Origin: Paenibacillus sp. CC-CFT747
GTDB lineage: Bacteria; Bacillota; Bacilli; Paenibacillales; NBRC-103111
NCBI GenBank assembly: GCA_030323305.1
Contig: CP106741.1
Location: forward strand, 67,001-131,000
Length of the DNA: 64,000 nt
Direction: 5' to 3'
The translations under genes and the position numbers were made by a program. Of this stretch, positions 1 through 8,832 are shown piece after piece. Below the pieces are notes generated by a model. It was not told the origin of the DNA. It did no database searches and worked only from the letters and a program-made list of their open reading frames with translations. The first letter of the stretch is position 1. Each line of letters starts with the position of its first letter.

Positions 1-87
1 TATTCCGGTATCCTTAAGGTTAATGGTTTACGTTAGGCTTTTTTTGCGCGCTAGAATTAGAGAATCCATAAGGTTGGAGGTCGTCCT

Positions 88-1421
88 ATGTTTCCGAATG
101 ATCCCGTGCTTTTCAGCCGTATCCTGACGGCGCTGACGCTAGGCTTTCACATCATCTTCGCGACGATCGGGGTCGGCGTTCCGCTGATGATTGCCCTGGC
201 CGAATGGACCGGTATCCGCCGGAAGGACCCCCACTACTTCCTGCTCGCCCGGCGGTGGGCGCGCGGCTTCGTCATTACCGTTGCCGTCGGGGTAGTGACC
301 GGAACGAGCATCGGCGTTCAGCTCAGCCTGCTTTGGCCCAGCTTCATGCGGGTCGCTGGTCAAGCGATCTCCCTGCCGCTGTTTATGGAGACCTTCGCCT
401 TCTTCTTCGAAGCCATCTTTCTCGGCATCTACCTGTACACCTGGGACCGGTTCCGCTCCCGGTATACCCATTTTCTGCTAGTCATACCGGTCGTGATCGG
501 ATCTTCCTTCTCCGCCGTTTTCATTACGATGGTCAATGCGTTTATGAATACCCCGCAAGGATTTACCCTTGAGGGAAACCGGATTACCGATATCGATCCG
601 ATCAAGGCCATGTTTAATCCGGCCACACCGACCGAGGTTTCCCATGTACTCACTTCAGCGTACATGACCTGCGCCTTCGTTCTGGCTGCGATCGCCGCCT
701 TCTCGCTTCTGAAGAAACGGACGCACGTCTACTATTATAAAGCCCTCAAGCTGACGATGACGGCGGCGCTAGTCTTCTCGCTCGCCACCGCTTTGGTGGG
801 CGATCTGTCGGGGAAATTCCTGGCCAAGTACCAGCCGGAGAAGCTGGCGGCGGCCGAATGGCATTTTGAAACGCAGACGCATGCTCCTCTTATATTGGGC
901 GGCTTTCTCGATGAGAACAACGAGGTCCGCTTCGGCATCAAAATCCCGTACGCCTTAAGCATCCTGGCCCATGGAACACCCGGCAGCGAGGTGAAGGGGC
1001 TGAATGACATTCCCGAGGACGAACGTCCCCCGCTCTTCGTTCATTACCTGTTTGACGGGATGGTTTCCATCGGCATTCTGCTCATTGTCGTCTCCGGCTG
1101 GTACTGGCTCGCCGTCTGGCGCAAGCGCGGGAATCCCCACAACCGGCTGCTCCTGAGGCTGATAGCGGCCGGCGGTCCGCTTTCCTGCTCGCCATTGAAT
1201 TCGGCTGGATCTACGCCGAAATCGGGCGGCAGCCCTGGATTCTTCGCGGCTATATGAAAACGGCGGAGGGAGCCACCACCTCGGAGCATGTAGGCCTTAT
1301 GCTGGTGCTGTTCCTGCTGTTGTACGCCCTTCTCGCCTTCACCTGCACCAAGGTGCTCGGCCGCTTGTTCCGCAACAAACCGGCCGAGCAGGAGCTCGCC
1401 GACATGGAAAGGAGCGAATAA
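88..1421 (+). CDS. cydA: cytochrome bd ubiquinol oxidase subunit I (frameshifted in this assembly)
   Basis: Membrane subunit of the quinol-oxidising terminal oxidase that carries the haems and reduces oxygen to water. The N-terminal 360 residues are typical CydA: many membrane helices and an early conserved His-containing helix. The frame breaks near 1171. Reading on in the next frame restores the family's C-terminal segment, including AIEFGWIYAEIGRQPW with its hallmark GRQPW motif, and runs to a stop at 1419-1421. Adding one T in the TTT run near 1171 joins the two parts, giving about 444 aa, the usual size of the short Q-loop Firmicute type. GGAGG lies just upstream of the ATG. cydB begins 3 bp after the stop. 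Confidence 0.93.
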
Positions 1422-1424
1422 CCG

Positions 1425-2447
1425 ATGAGCTACGAACTGCTGGGCATTACGGTGCTTTGGATTTTTCTGTACGGGTATGTCATTGTGGCCTCTATCGATT
1501 TTGGGGCGGGCTTCTTCAGCTACTACAGTGTCCTCACCGGCAAAAGGCATCTCATCCAGGGCATCATCGAGCGTTACCTTTCCCCCGTCTGGGAAGTGAC
1601 GAACGTCTTCCTCGTCTTCTTCTTCGTGGGGCTGGTCGGCTTCTTCCCGGATTCGGCCTATTATTTTGGAACGGCCCTGCTCATCCCGGGCAGCATCGCC
1701 GTGATCCTTCTCGCCATCCGCGGCTCGTACTATGCCTTCGGCAACTACGGCAGCAAGGACAGCAGGCTGTATCTGCTTCTGTACGGAGCAAGCGGCCTCC
1801 TCATCCCGGCAGCCCTTTCCACGGTGCTGACCATATCCGAAGGCGGCTTCATCGAAGTGACCGGCGGCAAGGTTCATTTCCTGTACGGCGAGCTGTTCCG
1901 CAGCCCTTATTCCTGGGCCGTCGTTCTTCTGGCGCTGGTCAGCGTGCTATACATCTCGGCTGCGTTCCTCGCCTTCTATGCGAACCGCGCCGGCGATCGC
2001 CCCGCCCTGAGGATAGTGCGGCGATATGCGCTCGCTTGGAGCGGCCCGACGATTCTCGCTTCCCTGCTGGTATTCTTCGCCATCGATCATCACAATCCGG
2101 TCCACTTCAACCGGATGGTTGACTTGAGCTGGATGTTCGTGCTTTCGTTCCTGTTCTTCCTCATCGGGCTGTACCTGATTTGGCGGAACCGGCATTACGG
2201 CCTTGCCTTTCTCTGTGTCATGCTGCAGTTCGCTTTTGCCTTCTTCGGCTACGGGGCGGCTCACCTGCCCTACATTCTGTACCCTTATGTTCAGCTGTAC
2301 GACAGCTTTACGAGCGAAACGATGGCCATCGCCCTGATCGTTGCTTTTGTGGCGGGCCTGCTCCTTCTGATTCCGTCGCTCTACCTGCTTATGCGCCTGT
2401 TCCTCTTCGACAGCCGGTATGTGCAAGGAACAAATAAGAAAGGATGA
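1425..2447 (+). CDS. cydB: cytochrome bd ubiquinol oxidase subunit II
   Basis: Second membrane subunit of the bd oxidase, which pairs with CydA to form the quinol oxidase. The 340-residue protein is almost wholly hydrophobic with about eight to nine membrane helices, begins with the family's short N-terminal helix (LWIFLYGYVIVASIDFGAG) and is the normal length. It follows cydA by 3 bp, so the two are translationally coupled. A CydS-like micro-ORF follows 6 bp downstream. No frame break was seen. Confidence 0.94.
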   Translation: MSYELLGITVLWIFLYGYVIVASIDFGAGFFSYYSVLTGKRHLIQGIIERYLSPVWEVTNVFLVFFFVGLVGFFPDSAYYFGTALLIPGSIAVILLAIRGSYYAFGNYGSKDSRLYLLLYGASGLLIPAALSTVLTISEGGFIEVTGGKVHFLYGELFRSPYSWAVVLLALVSVLYISAAFLAFYANRAGDRPALRIVRRYALAWSGPTILASLLVFFAIDHHNPVHFNRMVDLSWMFVLSFLFFLIGLYLIWRNRHYGLAFLCVMLQFAFAFFGYGAAHLPYILYPYVQLYDSFTSETMAIALIVAFVAGLLLLIPSLYLLMRLFLFDSRYVQGTNKKG

Positions 2448-2453
2448 CGTCCC

Positions 2454-2560
2454 ATGGAGCATTTTCTGATTATGATCGCCCCTCCCTTATCGTCATCTTC
2501 TCGATCGCCGTCCTGTTCTTCTTGACGGGCCGCCGGAAGAGCGATAACGGCTCCCGCTAA
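2454..2560 (+). CDS. cydS: CydS-like micro-subunit of cytochrome bd oxidase (one frame break)
   Basis: An ATG at 2454, six bases after cydB and preceded by an AGGATG-type site within the cydB end, opens MEHFLIMIAPP. Adding one C to the CCC run near 2486 continues the frame as LIVIFSIAVLFFLTGRRK to TAA at 2558. The result is a 35-residue single-helix peptide with a basic tail. The start resembles CydS, the third subunit known from Geobacillus-type bd oxidases (around 33 aa, starting MxxFLIMxAP). Position, size and single helix fit that role. The uncorrected frame stops early, so the call rests on the one-base correction. Confidence 0.6.
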
Positions 2561-2629
2561 AGGATCGCCTGAACCGGCGGGCCGGCCGGTGCCATGTCGA
2601 TTGAAAACCGCCCGCTCTTACCACGAACA

Positions 2630-2677
2630 AAAAAGGCAGCCTCCTCGTCATACCAGATGACGGAGGGCTGCCTTTGA
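2630..2677. terminator. bidirectional intrinsic terminator between cyd operon and oxidoreductase
   Basis: An inverted repeat pairs AAAGGCAGCC (2632) with GGCTGCCTTT (2666), with further pairing inside. A-runs and T-runs flank it on both sides. It lies between two convergent units, so it can serve both. Confidence 0.75.
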
Positions 2678-2693
2678 TTAGTTGGTCTTACAA

Positions 2694-3779
2694 TTAGCTG
2701 AAGTATACGGCCTTGCCGGTACGGCTGGACTCGTAAATGGCTTCGAGAATTTCAGAAACGACCAGAGCCTGCTCCGGAAGAACAACCGGATCGGTGTCGT
2801 TCAGAATCGCTTCGATCCACAGACGGGCTTCCAGGTCGGCATCGCTCTCGGTTTTGCCGCTGTAGAAGGCTACTCCGCCGGACTTCAGGTTCACTTCACG
2901 GGAATACAGACGGCTGTGCTCTTCCCCGTTGAAGCGCAGGGAGTTGTTCTCCATGTCTGCGCCGCCTTCGGTTCCGCAAAGCGTAACCTTGGCTTCTTTC
3001 ACATCGAGGGTGTTCAGGGCCCAGGAGGATTCGAGGATAATGGTCGCCCCGTTCTCCATGGTGATCATCCCGAAAGCGGAATCCTCAACCGTAAACTTCT
3101 TCGGATCCCAAGGACCCCAAGCGTTGGCCGCGTTCTCGCGCTGGGACAGCTTATGGTAGGAGGTTCCCAGAACGACCTTCGGCTTGTAGTTGTCAACCAT
3201 CCACAAAGCCAGGTCAAGGGCATGGGTTCCGATGTCGATGAGCGGACCTCCGCCCTGCTTCTCTTCATCGAGGAATACGCCCCAGGTCGGAACGGCGCGG
3301 CGGCGGATGGCGTGAGCCTTGGCGAAGTAAATTTCACCCAGGTCTCCGCTTTCGCAAACCTTCTTAAGATGCTGGGAATCGTTACGGAAGCGGTTGTTGT
3401 AGCCGATCGTCAGCTTCTTGCCGGAGCGCTTGGCTGCTTCGAGCATGCGGCGGGCGTCGGCAGCCGTTTTGGCCATCGGCTTCTCACACATAACATGCTT
3501 GTCGGATTCCAGGGCAGCGATGGAGATCTCGGCATGGGAATCGTTCGGCGTACAAACGTGAACGACATCAATGGATTTGTCCTGCAGAAGCTCTTTGTAG
3601 TCTTCGTACACTTTAGCGCCTTCTGCACCATATTTCTCTGCAGCAGCTTGAGCTTTTTCTACGATGATATCGCAGAAAGCAACGAGCTCGATATTGTCCA
3701 ATTTGGACAAGCTCGGCATGTGCTTTCCATTGGCGATGCCTCCGCAGCCAATGATTGCGATTTTAAGCTTCTTCGACAT
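2694..3779 (-). CDS. Gfo/Idh/MocA-family NAD(P)-dependent oxidoreductase
   Basis: Predicted cytoplasmic sugar or cyclitol dehydrogenase of 361 aa. The N-terminal Rossmann fold shows IIGCGGIANGKH near residue 9. The family signature EKPMAKT lies near residue 98, and the catalytic-type segment GGGPLIDIGTHALDLALW near residue 175 carries the expected Asp and His. The C-terminal alpha/beta domain is complete. A strong RBS (GGAGGA) precedes the ATG. It is divergent from an AraC-type regulator that may control it. The exact substrate cannot be read from sequence. Confidence 0.9.
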   Translation of the reverse strand: MSKKLKIAIIGCGGIANGKHMPSLSKLDNIELVAFCDIIVEKAQAAAEKYGAEGAKVYEDYKELLQDKSIDVVHVCTPNDSHAEISIAALESDKHVMCEKPMAKTAADARRMLEAAKRSGKKLTIGYNNRFRNDSQHLKKVCESGDLGEIYFAKAHAIRRRAVPTWGVFLDEEKQGGGPLIDIGTHALDLALWMVDNYKPKVVLGTSYHKLSQRENAANAWGPWDPKKFTVEDSAFGMITMENGATIILESSWALNTLDVKEAKVTLCGTEGGADMENNSLRFNGEEHSRLYSREVNLKSGGVAFYSGKTESDADLEARLWIEAILNDTDPVVLPEQALVVSEILEAIYESSRTGKAVYFS

Positions 3780-3908
3780 GGAATAAATCCTCCTTTGAAT
3801 TATGGAGCAAATGATACTAGAATATAGTATAGACCTACGTATTCCAAAAGGAAATGTTTATTCTGGTTGTCCTTGTATGTAATTTTGGCATTTGGGAGGA
3901 AGCCTTCC

Positions 3909-4787
3909 GTGGAATTCTTCAATGAGAACATTCAATATGAAAACCCTTTATTGTCCCTCAAAATATTCGAAGCTCACCGGCACCGGGAAGAGCAGCTCGG
4001 ACGCTGGCATTATCATAAAGAGCTGGAGTTTTACGCCGTTCAGGAAGGCCACATCGAGGTCCATGTCGAGGACGAATTCTATCAGCTGAAGCCGGGCGAG
4101 CTGGCTCTGGTCGGCTCCTCGCAGCTTCACCGGGACCGCACGCTATCCGAAGCTTCGAAGTATTATGTGTTTCAGTTTGACATCCAGCACTACATGGACC
4201 AGAGCGTCCTTCCATACTTCCGCTTTTTCTTCGAACCGGGCTTTCCCCTCAGCCGGTTAAACTATATTTTCAAGGAAAATGAAGCCGTCCGCCGCGAAGT
4301 GTACGACTGTGTTCAGGAGATCTTCCGGGAGTCCCAAGCCAAGCAGGAGGGCTACGAGATCGCGGTCAGCATGCTGATCAAGAAGATCATCCTGTGCCTG
4401 ATCCGCCACGATTCCCGGAAGCTGATGCACAGGCGGGACAACGCGGACCTTATCCGGCTGAAGCCGGTGCTCGATTATATCGACGAGAACCTTTCCCATA
4501 AGATTCAGGTCGAAGAGGCAAGCAAGGTCGCGAACATCAGCTACTACTACTTCGTGAAATATTTCAAAAAAGCGATCGGCATGTCGTTTCTCGAATATGT
4601 CAATTACAAAAAAATAAAACGCGCGGAGCGTTTTCTGCTGACGAAGGATATGAGTGTCGCCCAGATCGGCGAAGAAATCGGAATGCCCAATATGGCTCAC
4701 TTCTACAAGCTGTTCAAGAAATACAACGACTGCTCTCCGAACGAATACCGCAAGAAGATGCTGGAATGGTCGCAGGAGCCCTCTTAA
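3909..4787 (+). CDS. AraC/XylS-family transcriptional regulator
   Basis: A 292-aa regulator with an N-terminal cupin-like sensing domain (HRHREEQLGRWHYHKELEF) and a C-terminal pair of AraC helix-turn-helix motifs around residues 190-285 (ISYYYFVKYFKKAIGMSFLE, then IGMPNMAHFYKLFKKYNDCSP). I chose the GTG at 3909 because GGGAGGA lies 8 bp upstream of it; an in-frame TTG at 3867 has no such site. It diverges from the neighbouring oxidoreductase and probably regulates it in response to a sugar; this is inferred from position only. Confidence 0.88.
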   Translation: MEFFNENIQYENPLLSLKIFEAHRHREEQLGRWHYHKELEFYAVQEGHIEVHVEDEFYQLKPGELALVGSSQLHRDRTLSEASKYYVFQFDIQHYMDQSVLPYFRFFFEPGFPLSRLNYIFKENEAVRREVYDCVQEIFRESQAKQEGYEIAVSMLIKKIILCLIRHDSRKLMHRRDNADLIRLKPVLDYIDENLSHKIQVEEASKVANISYYYFVKYFKKAIGMSFLEYVNYKKIKRAERFLLTKDMSVAQIGEEIGMPNMAHFYKLFKKYNDCSPNEYRKKMLEWSQEPS

Positions 4788-4825
4788 GTGCCGGCCGAGG
4801 ACCAGCCCTCCTGCCCCCGACTGTC

Positions 4826-4866
4826 AAGCCCTTACCTGCCCTCTCCGGCCGGGTAAGGGCTTATTT
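4826..4866. terminator. intrinsic terminator between araC-type gene and phoP
   Basis: AAGCCCTTACC (4826) pairs with GGTAAGGGCTT (4852) across a GC-rich loop, followed on the plus strand by a short T-rich stretch. It overlaps the phoP stop codon and lies between convergent genes. Confidence 0.65.
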
Positions 4867-5581
4867 GGTCCGCTGGGTCGAAACCAGCTTGTAGCCGACC
4901 CCCGGATCGAGTCGATCTGAACGGTATCCTGGTTCATCTCCAGCTTCTTGCGAAGGAGCTGACATGAACGTCAACGGTTCTCTGGCCGCCTATGTAATCA
5001 AAGCCCCATACGACATTCATCAGGTCGTCCCTCGTCACCACCACTCCCGGTCGTTGGACGAGGTAGAGAAGCACCTCGAATTCCTTCGGCCGCAGGGGAA
5101 TGGACTCTCCGTTCAGAAGAACTTCATACTTGTCCGGGTAGATTCTCAGATCCCCGACCGTAAAGACCTTCTCGCCCTCCGGGCTCCGGTCGGTCATCGC
5201 CTCGCCGGGCTGGGTCCGCCTTAACACGGCTGTCACGCGGGCGAGCAGCTCCGCTACCCCGAAAGGCTTCGTCATGTAATCGTCGGCCCCGTATTTGAGC
5301 CCTTGAACAACCTCTTCCTCGGCATTCCGTGCCGTCAGGATGATGACAGGCGTCTTCACGCCCTTCTGGCGGAGCTTCGCCAAAATTTCGAAGCCGTTCA
5401 TCCCCGGAAGCATGATGTCGAGAATGATCAGGTCAAAAGGCTGCTGGAGGGCTGTCTGAAGCCCGTCTCCCCCATGCTCGGCCACTTGAATCTCATAGCC
5501 CTCCTGCGTCAAGTTATAGGACAGAAGACGGGCAAGCGTCGGCTCGTCTTCGATAATTAGAATGGTATGCGGCATGGGCAT
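4861..5581 (-). CDS. phoP: phosphate-response regulator PhoP (OmpR family; two frame breaks)
   Basis: Response regulator of the phosphate-starvation system. Receiver domain residues 3-120 contain acidic EDE near 10-12, the phospho-acceptor Asp in LIILDIMLPGMNG and the conserved Lys in YMTKPF. The OmpR winged-helix domain follows (LRPKEFEVLLYLVQRPG, then GGQRTVDVHVSS). The frame breaks near 4955. Adding one C there and one G in the GGG run near 4893 restores LRKKLEMNQDTVQIDSIRG and GYKLVSTQ to TAA at 4861, which is the normal PhoP end. Length modulo 3 fits two missing bases. A Pho-box promoter lies directly upstream, consistent with autoregulation. It sits downstream of phoR, the reverse of the Bacillus subtilis order. 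Confidence 0.88.
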
Positions 5582-5619
5582 CCCCCAGTTGATAAGAAAG
5601 TCAAAGGTCCGGCCTCTCT

Positions 5620-5673
5620 ATTCTAGCACGTATGCGTAAAGATCATGTAAAGCAAATGTTAACGGAATGTTAA
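5620..5673 (-). promoter_or_regulatory. Pho-box promoter of phoP
   Basis: On the minus strand four hexamers TTAACA, TTAACA, TTTACA and TTTACG begin exactly 11 bp apart (5-bp spacers; plus-strand positions 5668, 5657, 5646, 5635). Nine bases after the last comes TAGAAT (5620-5625), a good sigma-A -10 box, with no clear -35 box. This matches the known PhoP box TT(A/C/T)ACA repeated with about 5-bp spacers and overlapping the -35 region. Confidence 0.85.
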
Positions 5674-5699
5674 AACCGGCCGGGCCGTCCCAAACCCGG

Positions 5700-7492
5700 T
5701 TAAGGGTGAAGAACCGGGATTTCAATGATAAACCGCGAGCCCAAGCCGACTTCACTTTCTACGGCAATGGTGCCGTGGTGAAGCTCCACCAGATGTTTCA
5801 CGATGGACAGCCCCAGCCCCGTTCCGCCCGAGCTGCGGGATCTGGCTTTGTCCACCCGGTAGAAGCGTTCAAAGATCCGGGGAGGTCTTTCTTCGGGATG
5901 CCCATTCCGGTATCGGAGATGGTCAGGCGGATCTTCTCTTCTTCCCCTGAGGCGGCCACAAGCGGTTCCACGCTGACCTTCACCCTGCCGCCTTCCGGTG
6001 TATAAGCGATTCCATTGGAAAGCAGGTTGATGACGATCTGGCGAAGCCGGTCCTCGTCGGCTTCCAGATACAGATCCTCCCCAGCTTCGAGCTCCAGGGT
6101 GATCTTCTTCTTGTCCGCCTGGGCTTTCATGACATGCACCGTCTTCTCGAGAAACTCCTTCAGTTCGACCGGAGAGAAATGAAGCGGGATCCGTTTCGAT
6201 TCGATTTTGGAAAGCTCCAGAATATCCCCGATCAGCCGGTTCAAACGGTCACTCTCTTCATAGATGATCTGCAGGAAGGACTTTGCGGTTTCGGGATCGT
6301 TCATGGCGCCGGCAAGCAGCGTTTCGGCAAAGCCTTTGACGGCCGTTACCGGTGTCTTCAGCTCATGCGAGACATTGGCCACGAACTCGCTTCTCATCCG
6401 TTCGAGACGGCGAACCGCCGTTATGTTGTGCAGCACGATCAGGACGCCGGACCATTCTCCGTTTGCCCCATACAGCGGATTAAGGTTAATCTCCAGAATT
6501 CGCTCCTCGGGATAATAGAACACCACTTCATCCCGGACGTACTCCCGGGTCTCCATGCATTCGCGGATCATCTGGGAAAATTCAACCTGCCGGTTAGCGG
6601 CCTCGTAAGGCTTGCCGAGCAGTTCTTCCGAGGTGAAGCCCAGTAAATCCTCCGCCGCCCGGTTAAGCAGAACAATTGTATGGCTGCGGTCGATCATGAG
6701 CACTCCGCTCATCATGTTATCCAGAACGTTCTTCAGCCTTCGTTCGTTCTCCGAGATTTGCTTCATCTGGACCTCGAGGCTGTCGGCCATCGTGTTGATC
6801 GCCTCTCCCAGCCGGCCGACTTCGTCCCGCCGTGATGCGCTCACCCGGTACTTGTAATTGCGGTTCGTGATCTGCTGTGCCACCTGGGCGATCGTTTCGA
6901 GCGGCCGCGTGAGGTTATAAGCGATCCGGAAGCTGACCATGACCGCGATCAGGAACAGAATGGCGAGTCCGAACAGCAGGAAGCGCCAAAGCTTATCGAT
7001 GGACTCCTCCACCTGCTCCAGCGACATGGCAAGCCGGATATAGGCGATCGTCTGCCCGTTCTGCTTGACGGCCTTAGCGGCGTAGAGCATATTTTGTCCA
7101 ATCGTATCGCTGTGCCGCGTGGAGAACCCGATGGTCCCCCTGGCGGCATCCTGGATCTCTTCGCGCCCCAAATGGTTGTCCATCGTGGCGGGGGCGTGAT
7201 CCGAATCGCCCAGGACCGTTCCATCGGCCGCTATATACGTTATTCGTGCCCCCGCGGCTTCCTTGTAATAGTGAACTTTGTCGCTGTAAACCTTCATTAA
7301 GTCGGGTATGCTTCCCGTTCTTGTCCATTCCCCGGAAGCCAGAATGACGGCGATTTCCCGTTCCATATTCGTCTGCAGGGCATCGATGTAGCTTCTTTTC
7401 AGCAGCTGTCCCGTAAACAATCCGGCGACGAGCACGGACATCCCGATCAAAGCAACGAATAGCAGAGTAAGCCTAACGCGAAATTTCTCCAA
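5700..7492 (-). CDS. phoR: phosphate sensor histidine kinase PhoR (one frame break)
   Basis: Membrane sensor kinase of about 598 aa that phosphorylates PhoP. Order: membrane helix (about 9-30), extracytoplasmic domain (about 31-168), second helix (about 169-190), HAMP (about 190-240), PAS domain (about 250-350), HisKA with [18 protein letters not shown] (the phospho-acceptor His), and HATPase with N-box [14 protein letters not shown] and [12 protein letters not shown]. The frame breaks near 5880. Adding one C to the CCCC run restores [15 protein letters not shown] and [18 protein letters not shown] to a TAA at 5700. It is transcribed before phoP with a 118-bp gap that holds the phoP Pho-box promoter. 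Confidence 0.9.
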
Positions 7493-7691
7493 TGGGGTTC
7501 CCCTTCCTTCGACGCAGGAGGCCGTTGGCGCCTCTTGCGCGTGTCACTACCCATGGTAATACGGTTTTCCGTGAAAAGAAAGGCGTTCGTTCGTCTATCG
7601 TGTGCCCGCTTTCTAAAGATTATGTAAAGAAGGTACCAGAAGGGATACCTCTTCGGCACAAGGGAATCCTACCGGAAGAACCCCTGTCCAA

Positions 7692-7733
7692 TAAAAAAGC
7701 CCCCAAGCCGCCGATGGCGGCTGGAGAGCCCGA
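7692..7733 (-). terminator. intrinsic terminator after CAP-domain gene
   Basis: On the minus strand AGCCGCC and GGCGGCT pair around ATC, extended by partly paired GGGCTC and GGGGGC, then a run of six T. It ends the CAP-domain transcript. Confidence 0.65.
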
Positions 7734-7753
7734 TAAGTCCATGAAGATTAACC

Positions 7754-8488
7754 TTAGCCGATAAATTCCTGTACCCATTCCCCGTTATAGTACGCGACGC
7801 CGATCGTCGTGAAGTTAGGGTTGAGAATGTTCTTGCGGTGACCGTCGCTGTTCATCCACGCGTTCATCACCTCTTGCGGAGTACGCTGCCCTTTGGCGAT
7901 ATTCTCTCCGGCATAGGAGTAAGAAATGCCGTAGCTGCGCATCATGTCAAAAGGCGAACCGTAGGTCGGCGAGTTGTGGTCGAAGTAATTTTTGTTGTAC
8001 ATGTCGACCGCTTTATCCTTCGCCATGGCCGATAGAGCGCTGCTTACGGAAAGCGGCTTAAGCCCGGCTTTGGCCCGTTCTTGGTTCACCAGATTGACGA
8101 CTTCGGAGGCAAACTGGGAAGCCGTTGTCGGTGCGGCTGGTGCCGGTGTAGGAGCAGCCGGTGCCGGTGTCGGCTTAACCGGTTCTGGCGTTGGGGCTGC
8201 CGGAGCTGGTGTTGGCTTAACCGGTTCTGGCGTTGGGGCTGCCGGAGCGGACGGAACGCCGGGTACGGTTACGACGTAGCCTTGCCAGAAGGCTTGGCCG
8301 TTGTCAAACAGCGGCTTAAGCTGTTCCACCCCTTTAAACGTAAACCCGCTTTTCTGAAGAAATGTATATAACGATTGATAATCGTTACCCGCCGGGGTAG
8401 TCCCTTCGGCATGTGCAGCCCCTACCGAGAGAAGAGGCGTAAGAGCAATAACACCTGTCATGACCGCTTTCTTAAAAACATGCTTCAA
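7754..8488 (-). CDS. secreted CAP-domain (SCP/PR1, YkwD-like) protein
   Basis: A 244-aa exported protein. It has a signal peptide (KKAVMTGVIALTPLLSVGAAHA, residues 6-27), a short unknown segment to about 80, a Pro/Ala linker of degenerate (P)APAAPTPEPVKPT repeats (about 83-122), and a C-terminal CAP domain (about 126-244) with the usual NQERAKAGLKPL, YFDHNSPTYGSPFDMM, AGENIAKG and GHRKNILNPNF motifs. The start is TTG at 8488, with GGGAGG upstream; no ATG fits as well. CAP domains of this kind are common in sporulation and wall proteins; biochemical role unknown. It is preceded by a c-di-AMP riboswitch, which typically controls wall and osmotic genes. Confidence 0.87.
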   Translation of the reverse strand: MKHVFKKAVMTGVIALTPLLSVGAAHAEGTTPAGNDYQSLYTFLQKSGFTFKGVEQLKPLFDNGQAFWQGYVVTVPGVPSAPAAPTPEPVKPTPAPAAPTPEPVKPTPAPAAPTPAPAAPTTASQFASEVVNLVNQERAKAGLKPLSVSSALSAMAKDKAVDMYNKNYFDHNSPTYGSPFDMMRSYGISYSYAGENIAKGQRTPQEVMNAWMNSDGHRKNILNPNFTTIGVAYYNGEWVQEFIG

Positions 8489-8504
8489 TGCAATAATCCT
8501 CCCT

Positions 8505-8650
8505 TTGCAGCCTGCGAGGTTAGCTGTCGGGTTCGGGATCAGAGAGTTGCCCGACCACTTGACGTGGTTTCACCCCAGTTGTGGTTCCCCCGCGCCCCTT
8601 AAGGGGCTTCGGCCTAAATTTGTAAGCCCCATCAGGTTACCATAATCCCT
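8505..8650 (-). promoter_or_regulatory. ydaO/yuaA-type cyclic di-AMP riboswitch
   Basis: On the minus strand the leader of the CAP gene contains the conserved ydaO elements in order: GCGGGGGAACCACAA, GGGGTGAAACC, GGGCAACTCT, then CCCGAACCCGACAGCTAACC with CTCGCAGGC at the end. It ends about 15 bp before the RBS. The class senses c-di-AMP and usually shuts off wall-hydrolase, potassium and osmolyte genes; known for the class, not shown here. Confidence 0.9.
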
Positions 8651-8789
8651 TCCTGTCTATCATCCTACAAATTATGGATTTACTAGAGAACAGGATAGCT
8701 AATCCGTCTTTTCTCTCCCGATTTCGCGCCTTATCTACCTTATTCAGAACCGTCGACACCCTTGATAGCGAAGAGGGATCCTCCAATGA

Positions 8790-8818
8790 TAAAAAAACCA
8801 TCTGCCGCGCAGATGGTC
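8790..8818 (-). terminator. intrinsic terminator after fumarase
   Basis: On the minus strand ACCATCTGC GC GGCAGATGGT is followed by seven T, just after the fumarase stop codon. Confidence 0.85.
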
Positions 8819-8832
8819 TCTACCAATTCTTA

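Noticed and set aside
27-57. Promoter for cydA (TTTACG ... TAGAAT)
   Set aside because: TAGAAT at 52-57 is a fair -10, but the candidate -35 boxes are 13 or 19 bp away, so I left it out.
7601-7628. Three 11-bp-phased Pho-like hexamers (TTTACA, TTTAGA, GGCACA) upstream of phoR
   Set aside because: Only one hexamer is a good match and no acceptable -10 box lies at the 9-bp offset seen in the other three promoters. Too weak to call.
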